The notes under the pieces are model-generated. The model did not search any database and was not told the origin of the DNA. It saw nothing but the letters and a program-made list of their open reading frames with translations. The position numbers and the translations under genes are program-made. A stretch of 64,000 nucleotides of DNA from Ahrensia sp. GTDB taxonomy: Bacteria; Pseudomonadota; Alphaproteobacteria; Rhizobiales; Rhizobiaceae. Of this stretch, positions 34,378 through 43,270 are shown one piece after another. The DNA is taken from NCBI GenBank assembly GCA_002706335.1, contig PAKZ01000030.1, positions 1-64,000 of the forward strand, given 5' to 3'. The stretch's first letter is position 1. Each line of letters begins with the position of its first letter.

Positions 34378-35466
34378 TTAGTGCTTCAGGTTGACCATGC
34401 GCTCGACGGCAAGGCGGGCGCGGTCGGCGATGGCGGGATCGACGAGGATCTCCTCCTTCATCTCGCAGAGCGAGTCGAGGATCTTCGGCAGGGTGATGCG
34501 CTTCATGTGCGGGCACATGTTGCAGGGTTTGACGAAGTTCACCTCCGGCACCTCGGAAGAGATGTTCGACGCCATCGAGCATTCGGTGACCAGCAAAACC
34601 TTGGGCGGCTTGCGGTCGCGCACATAGTTGATCATGCCGGAGGTCGAGCCGGTGTAATCGGCGATCTCGACGACCTCGCGCGGACATTCGGGATGGGCGA
34701 CGATCTCGATCTCGGGATCGGCTTCCTTATAGGCCAGCAGTTCCTCGGCGGTGAAGCGTTCATGCACCTCGCAATGGCCCTTCCAGGTGAGGATCTTGAC
34801 TTTGGTCTGGGCGGCGACGTTGAGCGCCAGATATTCGTCCGGGATGCAGAGCACGCGGTCGACGCCGAAGGATTCGACCACCTGCACCGCGTTGGACGAG
34901 GTGCAGCAAATGTCGGTCTCGGCCTTCACCTCGGCGGAGGTGTTCACATAGGTGACAACGGGGACGCCGGGATAGCGCTCGCGCAGCAAACGGACATCGG
35001 CGCCGGTGATGGATTCCGCAAGGCTGCAGCCGGCCTTCATGTCCGGGATCAGCACAGTCTTGTCCGGATTGAGCAGTTTCGAGGTCTCGGCCATAAAGTG
35101 AACGCCGCACTGGACGATGATCTCGGCGTCGACCTTGGTCGCTTCCTTGGCGAGTTGCAGCGAGTCGCCGACGATATCGGCGACGCAGTGATAGATCTCC
35201 GGCGTCTGGTAGTTATGCGCCAGGATGACGGCGTTGCGCTCCTTCTTCAGCCGGTTGATGGCGGCGACATAGGGCGCGTAGACGGGCCATTCGATTTTCG
35301 GGATGTGATCCTTGACGCGCTCATAGAGATGCGCGGTCTCCTCCGCTACCTCGGGCGTCCATTCCAGCGCCGGGCGCTCGATCACGCCGAAACGGTCGGC
35401 TGCGCTCAAGGCGGCGCCGGCAGTCCGGTTCATTCCGGTGTCGGTGGATTGGGTCATGGCAGTCAT
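34378..35466 (-). CDS. nadA: Quinolinate synthase A
   Basis: A 362-residue [4Fe-4S] enzyme that condenses iminoaspartate with dihydroxyacetone phosphate. The three cluster Cys are in [20 protein letters not shown] and [29 protein letters not shown] is the substrate-binding region with its conserved His. The first 30 residues are variable. First gene of nadABC; upstream lies a short palindrome that may be the operator (35555-35571). Confidence 0.96.
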   Translation of the reverse strand: MTAMTQSTDTGMNRTAGAALSAADRFGVIERPALEWTPEVAEETAHLYERVKDHIPKIEWPVYAPYVAAINRLKKERNAVILAHNYQTPEIYHCVADIVGDSLQLAKEATKVDAEIIVQCGVHFMAETSKLLNPDKTVLIPDMKAGCSLAESITGADVRLLRERYPGVPVVTYVNTSAEVKAETDICCTSSNAVQVVESFGVDRVLCIPDEYLALNVAAQTKVKILTWKGHCEVHERFTAEELLAYKEADPEIEIVAHPECPREVVEIADYTGSTSGMINYVRDRKPPKVLLVTECSMASNISSEVPEVNFVKPCNMCPHMKRITLPKILDSLCEMKEEILVDPAIADRARLAVERMVNLKH

Positions 35467-35554
35467 CCCGTCGGGGCCGTTATCGCCCCGTTTCTTGCTT
35501 GCGGCCCCTCGGACCTACAGCCGATCAAAGCTCGCGATCAGGCGATTGACCAGC

Positions 35555-35571
35555 ACACATAACCTAAGTGT
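35555..35571. promoter_or_regulatory. Imperfect 17-bp palindrome upstream of nadABC
   Basis: ACACATAACCTAAGTGT has the symmetric form ACACwTAnnnTAwGTGT. It lies 89 bases before the nadA start codon in an AT-richer stretch, a plausible repressor site. Rhizobiales use the NadQ repressor for nadABC, but I cannot confirm that this matches its motif. Confidence 0.45.
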
Positions 35572-35630
35572 AGACAATTCCGCGCGAAATCAATCCCTTC
35601 GCGCACAAGGCAGCCATGCCGGCCGGCGCG

Positions 35631-36578
35631 TCAGCCTGTCATGACCCAGAGCATGAGGCTGATCGTCAGAAAGGAAAAGACCGTTGTGGCGAGCAGCGCG
35701 ACCGCGCTGAAGCCCTCACGGCCATATTGCTGGGCGAGAATCGGGTAGATGCCGAAGATCGGCATGGCGGCGGAGAGAAGGATTGCCTCGCGCAGCGGCG
35801 ACGGGATCGGCGCCATGCCGAGCAGCGGCACAATGAGGACGGCGCCGAGCATGATCAGCGGATGGGCAAAAAGCTTGCCGATGACGACCGGCACGATGCG
35901 GCCCATCAGGCCGGAAACCGGCAGGCCGTACAGCGTGCCACCGATGAAGAACAGCGAAAGGGCGGCGCTGGCGGAGGCGAAAAGGTCGACCGACTTGACC
36001 ACGAAAGACGGCAGCGGCACCTGTGTGAGCGAGACGACAATGCCGAGCACGAGGCCGATGACGATGGGATTGACCGCGAGGCGCTTCAGCGCACCCCAGA
36101 AAACGGCGAGCGGATGACCCTCGGCGCCCTTGGCACGCTCGGCGAGCATCAGCAGAACCGGGATGATGACGACATTCTCGACGAACATGTTGAGCGCCAG
36201 CACTGTGCCGGCGATCGGCGGGAAGGTCAGCAGGATGATCGGGTAGCCGACAAAGCCGCTGTTCGGGCAGGACATGCCCATGGCGGAGAAAGCCGCCGTC
36301 ATGCGATCCTGGCCGAGCAGCTTGCGAGTGACCGCATAGCCGATCACGACCATCGCCAGCGTGCCGCCCAGATAGGCCGCGATGTAGGATGTATTCACGA
36401 TTTCCGTGATGTGGCGCTGCGAAAGCGCCCGGAACAGCAGCGCCGGAAGCGCGAAATAGAGAACGAAACGGCCGAGGACACGCATGTCCGCAGCGGCGAG
36501 AAGGCCGAAACGGACGGCCAGATATCCAACCGCGATTGTGATGTAAATCGGACCGGTTACGGAAAAAACTTCAAGCAC
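35631..36578 (-). CDS. AEC family transporter
   Basis: A 315-residue inner-membrane carrier of the auxin efflux carrier family, with ten hydrophobic segments in two halves. Typical are the early VGYLAVRFGLLAAADMRVLG, the middle GMSCPNSGFVGYPIILL with the family's Asn/Gly loop, and the C-terminal half with VLIVPLLGMAPIPSPLREAI and GIYPILAQQYG. Such carriers move malate, malonate and similar anions. Substrate not deducible. It is divergent from the YqaA-like gene. Confidence 0.88.
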   Translation of the reverse strand: MLEVFSVTGPIYITIAVGYLAVRFGLLAAADMRVLGRFVLYFALPALLFRALSQRHITEIVNTSYIAAYLGGTLAMVVIGYAVTRKLLGQDRMTAAFSAMGMSCPNSGFVGYPIILLTFPPIAGTVLALNMFVENVVIIPVLLMLAERAKGAEGHPLAVFWGALKRLAVNPIVIGLVLGIVVSLTQVPLPSFVVKSVDLFASASAALSLFFIGGTLYGLPVSGLMGRIVPVVIGKLFAHPLIMLGAVLIVPLLGMAPIPSPLREAILLSAAMPIFGIYPILAQQYGREGFSAVALLATTVFSFLTISLMLWVMTG

Positions 36579-36693
36579 GGTTCAACAGGTTTCGCAGCAC
36601 GAGGACGGGGAATGCGGAAAGGCCGCAGCAGGCACGCCCCTCAATGCCCGCGACCGATCGCCGGGTTCCGGCGGATTCGGGAAATGTATACGC

Positions 36694-37131
36694 ATGAGTG
36701 AGTTCGCCGTCTATGCCGGCCTGTTCGCGGTCGCCTTCGTTGCGGCGACCATCCTGCCGGCGCAATCCGAACTGGGGCTCGCGGCGCTGCTGATGGCGGG
36801 CTCTCACCCCGTCTGGGCGCTGCTGGCGGCGGCAAGCGTCGGCAACACGCTGGGCGCGGCGGTAAACTGGTTCCTCGGCCGCGCCATCGAGCGCTATGGC
36901 GGGCGGCGCTGGTTTCCGGCGAGCGAGAAACAAATCGAGCGGGCGTCACGCTGGTATGCGAAATGGGGCCGCTGGAGCCTGCTGCTCAGCTGGATGCCGA
37001 TCGGCGGGGATGCACTGACCGTGGTCGCGGGCGTGTTGCGGGAGCCCTTCCCTTCCTTTCTGGCGCTTGTCGCCGTCGCCAAGACCGCGCGCTATCTGGT
37101 GGTTGCGGCGATCACGCTCAGCTGGTTTTGA
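36694..37131 (+). CDS. YqaA/DedA-related membrane protein
   Basis: A 145-residue protein with about four hydrophobic helices. FVAATILPAQSELGLAALL and GNTLGAAVNWFLGRAIERYG are typical of the YqaA branch of the VTT/DedA (SNARE-associated) superfamily, shorter than true DedA proteins. DedA-type proteins are linked to lipid flipping and envelope homeostasis. It ends 69 bases before arsR on the same strand but has no obvious arsenic link. Confidence 0.85.
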   Translation: MSEFAVYAGLFAVAFVAATILPAQSELGLAALLMAGSHPVWALLAAASVGNTLGAAVNWFLGRAIERYGGRRWFPASEKQIERASRWYAKWGRWSLLLSWMPIGGDALTVVAGVLREPFPSFLALVAVAKTARYLVVAAITLSWF

Positions 37132-37165
37132 GCCATTTGCCCAGCGACGCGATCTCCATGCCCGG

Positions 37166-37193
37166 TTGACATTCGACGACATATCAATAAATC
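37166..37193 (+). promoter_or_regulatory. Likely ars operon promoter
   Basis: TTGACA (37166-37171) is a perfect -35 element; a weak -10 (TAAATC, 37188-37193) follows after 16 bases. The arsR ATG is at 37201, only 7 bases further, and no ribosome-binding sequence lies between, so transcription would start at or next to the ATG. Two ATAAATC copies around 37187-37212 may be part of an ArsR site. Confidence 0.5.
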
Positions 37194-37200
37194 CTGAAAT

Positions 37201-37533
37201 ATGGATAAATCAGATGCAATCGAAGCGCTGCATGCGCTTGCCCAGGAAACGCGGCTGGAGGTTTTTCGGCTGCTGGTGAAACATGGCGCCGACGGCATGG
37301 CGGCCGGCGACATCGCCGAGGCGCTTGGCGTGCGCCAGAATACGATGTCGGCCAATCTCGCCGTTCTGGCCCGCGCCGGGATGATCCGGAGTGCGAGAGA
37401 GGGCCGCGTCATCCGCTATTTCGCCGAATTCGACGGCATGCGCGCGCTGCTTGCCTTCCTGATGGAGGATTGCTGCGGCGGCAGGCCGGAATTGTGCAAA
37501 CCCGTTCTCGATGAAATCGCCTGCGCCTGCTGA
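37201..37533 (+). CDS. arsR: ArsR-family repressor
   Basis: A 110-residue winged-helix repressor. ALAQETRLEVFRLLVKHG and the recognition helix in VRQNTMSANLAVLARAGMIR are typical ArsR/SmtB. Near the C-terminus there is CCGG at about residue 92, and the last residues include CAC, so arsenite could be bound by these Cys rather than by the CVC of the classic alpha-3 site; this resembles ArsR variants with C-terminal Cys sites. First gene of the ars operon; the ribosome-binding site for arsC1 (AAAGGAGG) lies just after its stop. Confidence 0.9.
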   Translation: MDKSDAIEALHALAQETRLEVFRLLVKHGADGMAAGDIAEALGVRQNTMSANLAVLARAGMIRSAREGRVIRYFAEFDGMRALLAFLMEDCCGGRPELCKPVLDEIACAC

Positions 37534-37550
37534 GGGAAAAGGAGGCCACC

Positions 37551-38075
37551 ATGGCTGCTGACGTCTACAATGTCCTGTTTCTTTGCACCGGCAATTCAGC
37601 CCGGTCGATCATCGCCGAGGCCATTCTCAACCGGGAGGGCATGGGACGTTTCAAGGGCTATTCGGCCGGCTCGCACCCGAAGGGCGCGGTGCATCCCTAT
37701 ACGCTCGATCTTCTCGACAGCCTGAATTTTGACACGTCTTTCGCCCGTTCAAAGAGCTGGGAGGAGTTCACCGCCCCCGATGCGCCGGTGATGGATTTCG
37801 TCTTCACCGTGTGCGACCAGGCGGCGGCCGAGGCCTGCCCGGTCTGGCCGGGACAGCCGATGTCGGCGCATTGGGGTGTTCCCGATCCGGCGGCGGCGGA
37901 GGGCAACGAGGCGTCGAAGCGGCTCGCCTTTTCCGACACGTTCCGCATGCTCAACAACCGAATCTCGATCTTCACAAGCCTGCCGCTTTCGTCGCTGGAC
38001 AGCCTGTCGCTGCAAAAACATCTCGACGAGATCGGCCAAAAGACAGATCACACAAGCCCTTCGGAACCCGCATGA
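37551..38075 (+). CDS. arsC: Arsenate reductase, low-molecular-weight phosphatase type (copy 1)
   Basis: A 174-residue enzyme reducing arsenate to arsenite. The P-loop FLCTGNSARS (Cx5R) is at about residues 10-19; further conserved elements are SAGSHPKGAVHPYTLDLL and FTVCDQAAAEACPVWPG, holding the Cys of the redox relay used with thioredoxin or glutaredoxin. An AAAGGAGG lies before the ATG. It overlaps copy 2 by 4 bases. Confidence 0.92.
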   Translation: MAADVYNVLFLCTGNSARSIIAEAILNREGMGRFKGYSAGSHPKGAVHPYTLDLLDSLNFDTSFARSKSWEEFTAPDAPVMDFVFTVCDQAAAEACPVWPGQPMSAHWGVPDPAAAEGNEASKRLAFSDTFRMLNNRISIFTSLPLSSLDSLSLQKHLDEIGQKTDHTSPSEPA

Positions 38076-38590
38076 AAAACATCCTTATCCTGTGCACCGC
38101 CAATTCGGCCCGGTCTATCCTCGGCGAGGCGATCCTCGCGAAACTGGGCGAAGGCCGCGTGCGGGCCTTTTCGGCCGGATCGACGCCGCGCGGTACGCCC
38201 AATCCGGACGGGATCGCGCTGCTGAAGGACTACGGCCACGACACGGCCGCCCTGCGCTCAAAATCCTGGGATGAGTTCGACGGCGAAGATGCGCCGAAAA
38301 TGGATATCGTCATCACGGTCTGCGACAATGCGGCGGGCGAGAGTTGCCCGATCTGGCCGGGCGCGCCCGTGCAGGCGCATTGGGGCATTCCGGACCCGGC
38401 GGACCACGGCGAGACGCCGGAAGAGCGCCGCGCCGCTTTCGCCGAAACATACCGCCTGCTCGAATTGCGGATCCGGGCACTGATGGCCCTGCCCTTCGAG
38501 GAAATGAACGCGAAAGACCTGAAAACAGCGCTGAACACGATCGGCAGCCTCGAGGGCGCGACCGACCTCGCCATTTCCTACGCGAGTTGA
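38072..38590 (+). CDS. arsC: Arsenate reductase, low-molecular-weight phosphatase type (copy 2)
   Basis: A 172-residue paralogue of the preceding gene, starting at the ATG in the 4-base overlap ATGA. The P-loop is [29 protein letters not shown] and [17 protein letters not shown] parallel copy 1. The two proteins have diverged clearly outside the motifs, so the duplication is old. ArsH follows 4 bases downstream. Confidence 0.92.
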   Translation: MKNILILCTANSARSILGEAILAKLGEGRVRAFSAGSTPRGTPNPDGIALLKDYGHDTAALRSKSWDEFDGEDAPKMDIVITVCDNAAGESCPIWPGAPVQAHWGIPDPADHGETPEERRAAFAETYRLLELRIRALMALPFEEMNAKDLKTALNTIGSLEGATDLAISYAS

Positions 38591-38594
38591 GCCG

Positions 38595-39323
38595 ATGAAC
38601 TGGGACGACGATTTGAGCCTGCCGAATGTGCAGGAAGACCTGCTGCACGCAATCGACATCGAGGCTTTGGCCGGACCGGACGCATCGACGCACAAGCCAC
38701 GCGTGCTGATGCTTTACGGGTCGCTGCGCGAACGCTCCTACAGCCGCTTCATGACCTATGAGGCGGCGCGACTGTTGCACCGGTTCGGCGCGGAGGTGCG
38801 GGTGTTCGATCCGCGAGGGCTGCCGCTGCTGGATTCGGAACCGGTGGATCATCCGAAGGTGCAGGAATTGCGGGAGCTGTCGCTCTGGTCGGAGGCGCAG
38901 GTTTGGTGCTCGCCGGAACGTCACGGCGCGATGACGGGCATCATGAAGACCCAGATCGACTGGCTGCCTCTCTCCCCGATTGGCGGCATACGCCCGACGC
39001 AGGGGCGCACGCTGGCGGTGATGCAGGTCAATGGCGGCTCGCAAAGCTTCAACACGGTCAACCAGATGCGCGTTCTCGGCCGCTGGATGCGGATGATCAC
39101 GATCCCGAACCAGTCGTCGGTACCGAAAGCCTGGCTGGAATTCGACGATGACGGCCGGATGAAACCGTCCTCCTATTACAACCGCGTGGTCGACGTGATG
39201 GAGGAACTGATGAAGTTCACGCTGCTGACGCGCGACCGCTCGGCCTATCTGACGGACCGCTATTCCGAACGCGTAGAGAGCGTGGAAGAGGTGCACAAGC
39301 GCGTGAGCCTGAAGAGTATCTGA
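38595..39323 (+). CDS. arsH: ArsH NADPH-dependent FMN reductase
   Basis: A 242-residue flavoprotein of the arsenic operon. [14 protein letters not shown] is the FMN phosphate loop, and [20 protein letters not shown] with [19 protein letters not shown] are ArsH signatures. ArsH oxidises trivalent methylated arsenicals and related organoarsenicals. It is the last ars gene; the cobalamin riboswitch starts about 75 bases downstream. Confidence 0.95.
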   Translation: MNWDDDLSLPNVQEDLLHAIDIEALAGPDASTHKPRVLMLYGSLRERSYSRFMTYEAARLLHRFGAEVRVFDPRGLPLLDSEPVDHPKVQELRELSLWSEAQVWCSPERHGAMTGIMKTQIDWLPLSPIGGIRPTQGRTLAVMQVNGGSQSFNTVNQMRVLGRWMRMITIPNQSSVPKAWLEFDDDGRMKPSSYYNRVVDVMEELMKFTLLTRDRSAYLTDRYSERVESVEEVHKRVSLKSI

Positions 39324-39399
39324 CGGAATACGCTATCGGATTCGCGCCGGTGGATGACGCCCGGGCACGTTGTCACTTGCTCGACATTTCGCTACGACT

Positions 39400-39590
39400 C
39401 GCGTGTTCGGGTTCCAGGGAGGCCAAGCCTCCCGGATGAAAAGGGAACACGGTAGGGACGACCCAAAGGGGGCCTGATCCGTGACTGCCCACGCAACTGT
39501 GAGCGTGAGCCGCGTCCAAGATGCCACTGGGGTCTCCCCGGGAAGGCGGGCGATGGTGATGAAGCGCGAGTCAGGAGACCTGCCCGGACA
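39400..39590 (+). promoter_or_regulatory. Cobalamin (B12) riboswitch
   Basis: A leader with the order of conserved cobalamin-riboswitch blocks: GCCACTG followed by GGGAAGGC, and the B12 box GCGAGTCAGGAGACCTGCC (39566-39584). The 5' part contains GGTTCC and the strong GGGAGGCCAAGCCTCCC stem. It ends about 60 bases before the ATG of the CbiM-type gene, so it should turn that gene off when B12 is plentiful. Confidence 0.92.
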
Positions 39591-39651
39591 GACCTGAAAC
39601 GGCGACGCGTCGCGTTGCCAACTGCACGATGGGTGCAAGAAAGGAACTGTC

Positions 39652-40335
39652 ATGCATATCGAACCCGGCGTCGTCGACGGCGCCAAAATCGTCCTCTCCT
39701 ACGCAACGGCCGCGGCGGCCTTCGGGCTGGCCGGCAAGATGGCGCTCGACACAATCCGCAAGGACGGCGGAGTCGTATCGCTTGCCGCACGCTCGGTGAT
39801 CACCACCGCGCTGGTCTTCACCTTTTTCGAGGTTCTGCCGCATCATCCGGTTGGCGTCTCGGAGGTCCACCTGATCCTCGGCTCGACGCTGTTCCTCATC
39901 TTCGGCGGCGGTGCGGCGGCAATCGGCCTGGCGCTCGGCCTGTTGATGCAGGGCCTGTTCTTCGCGCCCTTCGACCTGCCGCAATACGGCATGAACGTCA
40001 CGACGTTGCTGGTGCCGCTTTACGCGATGGGCCTGCTGGCCGGGAAAATCATCCCGGAAAAGACCGCCTACAAGGACGTGAAGTATCTGCAGGCGCTGGC
40101 GCTCTCGACCTCCTATCAGGGCGGCATCGTCGTCTGGGTGGCTTTCTGGGCGCTCTACGGCCACGGCTTCGCCGCCTCGAACCTTATGCAGGTCGCGTCT
40201 TTCGGCGCTGCCTATATGACCGTGATTATACTTGAGCCGCTCGTCGATCTCGCCGTGCTGGCAATCGCCAAGAACGCCTCGAAGCTGACCGATAACGGGC
40301 TCTTCCACGGCCGCCTTCACAACGCGGCTGCCTGA
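39652..40335 (+). CDS. cbiM: CbiM-type cobalt transport membrane protein
   Basis: A 227-residue inner-membrane protein of the CbiM family (energy-coupling-factor metal transporters). It starts MHIEPG; in CbiM the His at position 2 and the free N-terminus bind the metal, so this start is fixed. VGVSEVHLILGSTLFLIFGG and LLMQGLFFAPFDLPQYGMN correspond to CbiM signatures. There are six to seven hydrophobic helices. cbiN, cbiQ and cbiO are not in the window. A B12 riboswitch upstream supports cobalt uptake for B12 synthesis. Confidence 0.82.
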   Translation: MHIEPGVVDGAKIVLSYATAAAAFGLAGKMALDTIRKDGGVVSLAARSVITTALVFTFFEVLPHHPVGVSEVHLILGSTLFLIFGGGAAAIGLALGLLMQGLFFAPFDLPQYGMNVTTLLVPLYAMGLLAGKIIPEKTAYKDVKYLQALALSTSYQGGIVVWVAFWALYGHGFAASNLMQVASFGAAYMTVIILEPLVDLAVLAIAKNASKLTDNGLFHGRLHNAAA

Positions 40336-40347
40336 CCTGACAAGACA

Positions 40348-40377
40348 GCCTTCGGCGGTACCCGCCGGAGGCTTTTT
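40348..40377 (+). terminator. Rho-independent terminator after cbiM
   Basis: An 11-bp stem GCCTTCGGCGG / CCGCCGGAGGC (one T-G pair) with a 3-base loop is followed by TTTTT. It starts 12 bases after the cbiM stop codon and lies against the end of the convergent HD-GYP gene. Confidence 0.88.
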
Positions 40378-41819
40378 CAGGCGGCGATTTCACCCTCGCC
40401 TTCCGGCGTTCCGAGCCGCACGAGACCGCGCGCAAGCGCCTCCACGCAATCCCCGTCGAATGCCGCGCCGATATCCTGCCTGAGGATGGCAAGCGCCTTG
40501 GCGACCGGCATAGCGGCGCGGTAGGGCCGTTCCGCTGCCAGCGCGTCGAAAACATCGGCGACGGTGAGGATGCGCATTTCCAGGACGATCTCGTCTCCGC
40601 GCAACCGGTAGGGATAGCCCTCGCCGTCGAGTCGTTCGTGATGGGCGCCGGCGATGGGCGCGATATCGGCAAAGGCCGATACGCGTTCGAGGATTCGTTC
40701 GCTGTGCCAGGGATGGCTGCGCACCGACTTCCATTCGCGGTCGTCGAGCCTGCCCGGCTTGTCGAGGATCTGGTTGCTGACGGCGAGCTTGCCGATATCG
40801 TGCAGCAGCGCGGCGCGGCGCAGCCAGCGGCGATGGTCCGGCGCGAGGCCCAGTTCCTCGGCGATCATGTCCGTGTAGAACATCACCCGGCTGGAATGGT
40901 TGGCGGTAAAGGGGCTCTTGGCGTCGACCACGTCGGCGAAGGCCGAGGCGACATCGTCGAGATAATCCTCGTCGCCCTGCACCTCGCGATGGGCGGGGTC
41001 CATCGAATAGACCGTATCGGCGAGGTCATCGCCAGCCATCGCGCTCCAGAACGCCTCGTCCTGCTGGACCGCGACAAAGGCTTCGACCAGCTCGGGGTCG
41101 AACCAGACGCCCGAGCGGTTCGCGATTTCGACGATCGCGGCCTCGCGGCCGTGTTCCCACGCGAAAACATCGGCAACCTGTGCGAGCAGCGCGATATTCG
41201 CCGCGCGCGCAATATTGCCCGCCTCCAGTCGGTCCGGCTTGCCCGATCCGTCCCAATGTTCGTCGAGGGAGCGGATGCCGTTCTGGACGCGTTCGGAAAA
41301 TCCGAGCTTGGCGGCAATGTCCGCGCCGCGATGGCAGCGCGTTTCGATCAGTTCGCGCGCAATCTCGCCGCCATTGCGCAGGATGTTGACGATGGCGCGG
41401 ATGCGTTCCGTCAGGCCGGATTCAAGCCCGGTCTTGGCGAAGACGAACCGCAATGCGGCAGAAAGGCTGCCGTCGACGGTCTTGAAATCGCGCTTGAAGC
41501 CGATGTCGTCGGTCAAATAGAGCTCGCATATGCGCGCGGCATTGCTCGAACAACCGAGATCCTTCAACAGCAGCGTATAATAGAGGTCGCCAAGTTCCTC
41601 GGCGTCCATGCCGACCGCCCTGCCGACATGGACACCGATCCAGCAGCAGCGCAGGCAATGGCCCTCGGGCTGTCCCTCCGTAATGTCGAGGGCATGCGAC
41701 AAGGCGCCCAGGATCTCCGAGAGGCGGAAGCTTGCCGTGCCGGCGCGTTGGCCAAGTTCGAGGTAACGCGATTTCAAGCCGCCAGTCTCCATGGTCGGCG
41801 TCAAGGTAGACGGCGACAT
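40377..41819 (-). CDS. Tandem HD-GYP protein, first domain degenerate
   Basis: A 480-residue protein with two HD-GYP-like halves. The C-terminal half is canonical: LLHDIGK (HD at 340-341), HSSRV, and HHERLDGEGYP (393-403), as in c-di-GMP phosphodiesterases. The N-terminal half keeps the outline (LYYTLLLKDLG at 80-89; DEHWDGSGKPDRLEAGN near 187-202) but HD has become KD and GYP has become GKP, so it should not bind the metal. The start is the Met at 41819. No receiver or membrane domain is visible, so the protein is cytoplasmic; the first domain may sense a ligand. Confidence 0.85.
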   Translation of the reverse strand: MSPSTLTPTMETGGLKSRYLELGQRAGTASFRLSEILGALSHALDITEGQPEGHCLRCCWIGVHVGRAVGMDAEELGDLYYTLLLKDLGCSSNAARICELYLTDDIGFKRDFKTVDGSLSAALRFVFAKTGLESGLTERIRAIVNILRNGGEIARELIETRCHRGADIAAKLGFSERVQNGIRSLDEHWDGSGKPDRLEAGNIARAANIALLAQVADVFAWEHGREAAIVEIANRSGVWFDPELVEAFVAVQQDEAFWSAMAGDDLADTVYSMDPAHREVQGDEDYLDDVASAFADVVDAKSPFTANHSSRVMFYTDMIAEELGLAPDHRRWLRRAALLHDIGKLAVSNQILDKPGRLDDREWKSVRSHPWHSERILERVSAFADIAPIAGAHHERLDGEGYPYRLRGDEIVLEMRILTVADVFDALAAERPYRAAMPVAKALAILRQDIGAAFDGDCVEALARGLVRLGTPEGEGEIAA

Positions 41820-41971
41820 GTTAAGCAATCGTGAGGCCCGCGACGCGCGCCGGCAATGAACGGCGCCCAAAGTCGGGCGGAACAGAATTGTATCGGGCAC
41901 ATTTGCCTGCTTGGCGCTGACGGCGAAGCGGAATAAATTTCCGTGTCTGCGGGCCCAGAGGAGAAGGCGGG

Positions 41972-43207
41972 ATGAGCACGGCGACAGTATCCAGAAGCGA
42001 GCCGGGATTTCCCTGGCTGATCATCGCGAGCGGCTGCCTCATCGCAGCTTTGACCTTCGGGCCGCGCTCGGCGATGGGTTTCTTCCAGTTGCCGATGCTG
42101 GCCGACACGGGCTGGTCCCGCGCGGATTTCGGCCTTGCCATGGCGATCCAGAACCTGATGTGGGGCCTTGGCCAACCCTTTTTCGGCGCGCTGGCCGACA
42201 AGAAGGGCACATGGCGCGTTCTGGTGCTTTCTGCGATCCTCTATGCCGCAGGCCTGTTCCTGATGGCGACGCCGCAAAGCGTCTGGTACCTGCATCTGGG
42301 CGGCGGGTTACTGGTCGGGCTGGCCATCGCGTCAGGTTCCTTCGGTATCGTTCTGGCGGCGTTTGCGCGCAATGTCACGGCCGAACAGCGCTCTTTCGCC
42401 TTCGGGCTGGGCACGGCGGCGGGCTCCGCCGGCATGTTCATTTTCGCGCCCTTCAGCCAGATGCTGATCGACGCACTCGGCTGGTCGGACTCGCTGCTGG
42501 TCATGTCGGCGATGATGCTGATCGTGCCGATCCTCGCCATTCCGCTGCGCGGCAATTCCGATTCCGGGACTCAGAAGCACTCGGATGTAGAGCAGTCCAT
42601 CGGCGCGGCCCTGCGCGAGGCCTTCGGTCATCAGAGCTACCTTTTGCTCACCGCCGGCTTCTTCGTCTGCGGCTTCCAGGTGGCCTTCATCACCGCGCAT
42701 TTTCCGGCCTATATCGGCGACATCGGTATCGACGCCAGCTATGCCGTGATCGCCATCGCGCTGATCGGCTTCTTCAACATCATCGGCTCGCTATCCTCCG
42801 GCGTGATCGGACAGAAATATTCCAAGCCCGTCTTTCTCGCGCTGATCTATATCGGCCGCTCGATCGCGGTGACGGCATTCCTCTTGCTGCCGCAGTCGGG
42901 GACGAGCGTGATCATCTTCTCGATCGTGATGGGCCTATTGTGGCTCTCCACCGTGCCGCCGACGAACTCGCTGGTCGCGATCATGTTCGGCACGCGCTAT
43001 CTCGGCATGCTGGGCGGGATCGTCTTCCTGTCGCACCAGATCGGCTCGTTCCTCGGCGTCTGGATGGGCGGCTTCATGTACGACCAATTCGGATCCTACG
43101 ATTCCGTCTGGTGGCTTGGCGTCGCGCTCGGTCTGTTCGCGGCGGCCGTACATTGGCCGATCAAGGAACGGCCGGTGGCGCGCCCGGCGCTTGCCGCAGC
43201 CGAGTGA
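41972..43207 (+). CDS. MFS transporter
   Basis: A 411-residue carrier with twelve hydrophobic helices. The family loop between helices 2 and 3 reads FFGALADKKGTWRVLVLS, and a second copy is partly kept in the second half (SGVIGQKYSKPVFLALI). The first helix region with RSAMGFFQLPMLADTGWSRA resembles oxalate/formate- and monocarboxylate-type carriers (OFA/NarK-like architecture). Substrate unknown. GAGAAGG lies a few bases before the ATG. The deaminase follows on the same strand after 63 bases. Confidence 0.88.
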   Translation: MSTATVSRSEPGFPWLIIASGCLIAALTFGPRSAMGFFQLPMLADTGWSRADFGLAMAIQNLMWGLGQPFFGALADKKGTWRVLVLSAILYAAGLFLMATPQSVWYLHLGGGLLVGLAIASGSFGIVLAAFARNVTAEQRSFAFGLGTAAGSAGMFIFAPFSQMLIDALGWSDSLLVMSAMMLIVPILAIPLRGNSDSGTQKHSDVEQSIGAALREAFGHQSYLLLTAGFFVCGFQVAFITAHFPAYIGDIGIDASYAVIAIALIGFFNIIGSLSSGVIGQKYSKPVFLALIYIGRSIAVTAFLLLPQSGTSVIIFSIVMGLLWLSTVPPTNSLVAIMFGTRYLGMLGGIVFLSHQIGSFLGVWMGGFMYDQFGSYDSVWWLGVALGLFAAAVHWPIKERPVARPALAAAE

Positions 43208-43270
43208 CCATGCCGCCTGCCCTTCGCGCGTGAAACACGACTGGTCTCCCCGGCAGCAAGGAGGAATGCG

